A DNA stretch of 7,897 nt from assembly GCA_021800575.1 (NCBI GenBank), contig JAJYYW010000048.1, positions 1 to 7,897 of the forward strand. The letters run 5' to 3'. The notes beneath the pieces were generated by a model. The model saw only the letters and a program-made list of their open reading frames with translations. It was not told where the DNA came from and made no database searches. Positions within the stretch are counted from its first letter, which is position 1; the number at the start of each line of letters is the position of its first letter. Both the position numbers and the translations under genes were made by a program. Positions 5,433 to 7,897 of the stretch are shown here, in pieces. Source of the stretch: a bacterium. GTDB taxonomy: Bacteria > JAMCPX01.

Positions 5433-7778
5433 ATGACAGGGAATTTCTCGGATCACATCATCAAGGAGCTTGGCATCGATGAAGATGAACTGGAGCAGCG
5501 CAAGCGGTTCCTATCGCTTTCCGCCCGGGACATCGGCCTGCTCAAATCGATCTACACGAAGGACCCGGCCATACCTGACAAGATTGCCGATATTTTTCTG
5601 AAACACCTGCAGACGTTTGAATCCACCATGGCGATTCTCCGTCAGTACAATGCAGCGGATATCAAGAAAAAGGTTTCCTCGTATTTTGCACAGCTCTTCC
5701 AGGGGGAATACGATCTGAAGTACGTGTCTGACAGGCTCAGTGTCGGGTACCGCCATAACATTGCCGGTGTGGATCCTAAGTATTACATCGGGGCCTACAG
5801 TGAAGCCTTTAAGGAGCTCATCCCCCTGATCCAGGAACAGTCGGGCAATGACAAGCGGGCATTCCTGGATTCCATCTCGGCTATAGCGCGGGTCATGCTG
5901 TTTGATATCACCAATGCCATGGATGCATATCTCTACGAGAAGCAGCTCAAGATAAGTCATATGAACAGGTTTTATTCGGTTCTGAGCAAGATCAACGAAT
6001 TCATTATCAGGGTGAGCAATATCAATGAACTGTTCGAGGGTATTTGCCCTATCCTCGTCGACGAAGGCGGGTTCAAGTTTGCATGGATCGGGCTGGTGGA
6101 CAAGCATACCCGGGAGATCCGGCCGGTTGCACTGTGGGGTGAAGGCGAGGCGTATATTCGGGAGCTGCAGTTCTCGGTACGTGAAGACGTGCCCCAGGGT
6201 ATCGGTCCGACGGGCAAGGCCATCCTCGAGGGGAAGATCGTGGCGAGCGATGATATCGATCATGATGCCCGCATGCTGTCCTGGCGGCGGGGGGCGCTGA
6301 GTTACGGCTTCCGGGCGTATGCCGCGATCCCGATCCGTATGGGGGACGACGTCATCGGCGCTCTCACGATATACTCCGGTACGACGTTTACCTTCGGGGA
6401 CGACGAGATGCGACTGCTCGAGGAAATCGCGGGCGATATATCATTTGCCATCGGGTATATAGGAAAAATCCAGAAAACGAAATATGTTTCCCTGTTCGAT
6501 CCCCTGACGGATCTTCCCACCAGGAACCACATTTTGCAGGAGCTGCAGCGATTGATCGACGGTGCCGCTGCATCGGGCAAGCACGTTGTCCTGCTCGTGA
6601 TGGATATAGACTGGTTCAAGGGCATCAATGAGACCATAGGGTACGCCAAGGGGGATCTCCTGCTCAAGGAGATCGTGAAGATTTTGATGCCGGTGATAAC
6701 GGAAAACAGGCAGCTTGGGAGGATAGGCCCGGATGAGTTTGCCATCATCGGCTCCGATATCAGCAGCGAAGAAACAATTTACAAGATCGTGGAGCACATC
6801 AACGGACTCTTCGCTGATTCGATTCCGGTCGACGGTGAGAAGGTCAAGGTTTCATTCAGCATGGGCATATCCATGTACCCGAATGACGGGAGCGACGCCG
6901 AAGCGCTCATTAAAATAGCCGAGGCATCTCTCCTGCAGGCCAAAGGCACCGGGATGAAGGGTGTCGTGAGTTATTCCCCCGCCATCAACAGCAAAATATC
7001 GGGGATGCTGAAGATGAAAAATGACCTTATCAATGCCTTCGAACGCAACGAGTTCAGGGTCTATTATGAACCCAAGATTGACCTTAAAAATAACGCCATC
7101 GCCGGCGTCGAGGCACTGATCCGGTGGCAGAATCCGGAGCAGGGCCTGATACGCCCGGCACGGTTTATACCGCTGCTCGAGGAGACCGGTTTGATCGTAC
7201 AGGTCGGGCAGTGGGTTTTCGAAGAAGCAGCGAAGCAGGTCATGCGGTGGAAGGCGAACGGACATAACCTGCGGGTTGCGATCAACGTATCTGCTGCGCA
7301 GCTTGAGCAGAAGGATTTTGTCCGGTGGGTCATCATGACCGCCAAGGACAAGGGCATCGATCCGAACAGCATAGAACTCGAGATTACCGAGAGCCTGATC
7401 ATGCGCAACGTCGAGGACAAGATCGAGAAGCTGCTCCAGCTCAGGGATTACGGGATCCAGGTCGCTGTAGATGACTTCGGAACGGGATACTCGTCCCTCG
7501 CGTACCTGAGGAGACTGCCGGTGAACTCGCTCAAGATAGATATCTCATTCATCAAGAGCCTGCCCGAGGACAAGGACAACACGAAGATAACGGAAACGAT
7601 CATATCACTGGCAAAGGCACTGAACCTGAAGACCATCGCAGAAGGGGTAGACCGGAACGAGCAGATCGCCTTCCTGAAAAAGCTCGGCTGCGATGAAGCA
7701 CAGGGATATTATTTCAGCATGCCGATGCCTGCCCGGGAATTCGAGAAATTCATCGCTTCGTTCCCGCAGGGGCATTGA
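5433..7778 (+). CDS. Globin-coupled sensor with GAF, GGDEF and EAL domains (c-di-GMP phosphodiesterase)
   Basis: A 781-residue soluble signalling protein with no membrane segments. Residues about 20-172 are a sensor globin: GYRHNIAGVDPKYYIGAY aligns with the F-helix of HemAT-type globins and puts the proximal heme ligand at H108. Residues about 175-345 are a GAF domain. Residues about 350-515 are a GGDEF domain (DPLTDLPTRN, MDIDWFK), but its signature reads GPDEF (432-436), NDxxGH reads NETIGY, and the RxxD inhibitory site is absent. Residues about 525-781 are an EAL domain with E560-A-L, N618, E650, D680-D681, K701, E737 and Q757, a complete catalytic set. The prediction is c-di-GMP hydrolysis to pGpG, controlled by a gas or redox signal at the heme and perhaps by GTP at the altered GGDEF domain. 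The ATG start is preceded in frame by TAG at 5427; AAAAAGG lies 11 nt upstream, a weak site. Confidence 0.93.
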   Translation: MTGNFSDHIIKELGIDEDELEQRKRFLSLSARDIGLLKSIYTKDPAIPDKIADIFLKHLQTFESTMAILRQYNAADIKKKVSSYFAQLFQGEYDLKYVSDRLSVGYRHNIAGVDPKYYIGAYSEAFKELIPLIQEQSGNDKRAFLDSISAIARVMLFDITNAMDAYLYEKQLKISHMNRFYSVLSKINEFIIRVSNINELFEGICPILVDEGGFKFAWIGLVDKHTREIRPVALWGEGEAYIRELQFSVREDVPQGIGPTGKAILEGKIVASDDIDHDARMLSWRRGALSYGFRAYAAIPIRMGDDVIGALTIYSGTTFTFGDDEMRLLEEIAGDISFAIGYIGKIQKTKYVSLFDPLTDLPTRNHILQELQRLIDGAAASGKHVVLLVMDIDWFKGINETIGYAKGDLLLKEIVKILMPVITENRQLGRIGPDEFAIIGSDISSEETIYKIVEHINGLFADSIPVDGEKVKVSFSMGISMYPNDGSDAEALIKIAEASLLQAKGTGMKGVVSYSPAINSKISGMLKMKNDLINAFERNEFRVYYEPKIDLKNNAIAGVEALIRWQNPEQGLIRPARFIPLLEETGLIVQVGQWVFEEAAKQVMRWKANGHNLRVAINVSAAQLEQKDFVRWVIMTAKDKGIDPNSIELEITESLIMRNVEDKIEKLLQLRDYGIQVAVDDFGTGYSSLAYLRRLPVNSLKIDISFIKSLPEDKDNTKITETIISLAKALNLKTIAEGVDRNEQIAFLKKLGCDEAQGYYFSMPMPAREFEKFIASFPQGH

Positions 7779-7811
7779 TTCGGACCAGGCGTCTGCCGGG
7801 AGAGATCCGGA

Positions 7812-7897
7812 TTAGCCCTGAATGTAGCTCAGCAAAGGCCCGGGGGTGACGAGGATCCTGGTATCCTCGTACATGTCGCCGTCGATTGTATACTTGA
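7812..7897 (-). CDS. 3' end of a convergent gene, possibly diacylglycerol-kinase-like
   Basis: On the minus strand a frame is open from the right edge to TAA at 7814-7812. It encodes 27 residues beginning KYTIDGDMYEDTRILV and ending in LLSYIQG. The pattern of an aromatic residue, a hydrophobic residue and D-G-D/E followed by a short strand and a terminal hydrophobic strand resembles the last beta-strands of YegS/diacylglycerol-kinase-type lipid kinases (FxxDGE motif). The frame looks coding in composition, but so short a piece cannot settle the family. It ends 33 nt from the end of the GGDEF-EAL gene, and I see no terminator in that gap. Confidence 0.55.
   Translation of the reverse strand, partial: KYTIDGDMYEDTRILVTPGPLLSYIQG

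Noticed and set aside
5243..5482. 79-codon frame from GTG 5243 as a small gene
   Set aside because: It overlaps the globin/EAL gene by 50 nt in another frame and shows no recognisable motif or coding-like composition; kept only as a low-interest possibility in the spacer entry.
7779..7811. CCGG-GAGAGAT-CCGG as a terminator after the EAL gene
   Set aside because: The stem is only 4 bp and there is no T-run on either strand.

Overview
The window comes from a diderm (Gram-negative type) bacterium. It carries both permease subunits of the lipopolysaccharide exporter, LptF and LptG, next to dCTP deaminase. The mix of a B12-type radical SAM fragment, a TMTC-like membrane protein with TPRs and a globin-coupled cyclic-di-GMP protein would fit an environmental lineage such as Nitrospirota or the former Deltaproteobacteria. 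That placement is inference, since nothing in the window is taxonomically decisive.

Layout. (1) Positions 1-348, plus strand: part of a radical SAM protein, entering from the left edge and stopping a few residues after its iron-sulfur motif. It looks truncated by deletion, rearrangement or an assembly join. (2) 409-437: a hairpin plus T-run that reads as a plus-strand terminator and overlaps the stop codon of the next gene. (3) 421-2202, minus strand: a polytopic GT-C/TMTC-like protein with C-terminal TPRs, convergent with the fragment. (4) 2203-2403: a divergent intergenic region with a perfect 12-bp palindrome. (5) 2404-5209, plus strand: dcd, lptF and lptG, tightly packed (17-nt gap, then 4-nt overlap). 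(6) 5210-5432: a 223-nt spacer with no convincing gene. (7) 5433-7778, plus strand: a 781-residue globin-GAF-GGDEF-EAL protein. (8) 7812-7897, minus strand: the 3' end of a convergent gene, possibly of the diacylglycerol-kinase-like class.

How they fit. dcd-lptF-lptG are housekeeping functions: dUMP supply and LPS transport from the inner membrane. The multidomain protein is the most interesting gene. Its sensor globin keeps the proximal heme histidine, its EAL domain keeps the catalytic set, and its GGDEF motif is altered to GPDEF. This predicts a gas- or redox-responsive c-di-GMP phosphodiesterase in which the GGDEF domain may only bind GTP. No CRISPR array, tRNA, rRNA, insertion sequence or obviously new multi-gene system was found. 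The left-hand part, especially the TPR gene, is more A/T-rich by eye than the dcd-to-EAL part and may have a different history.
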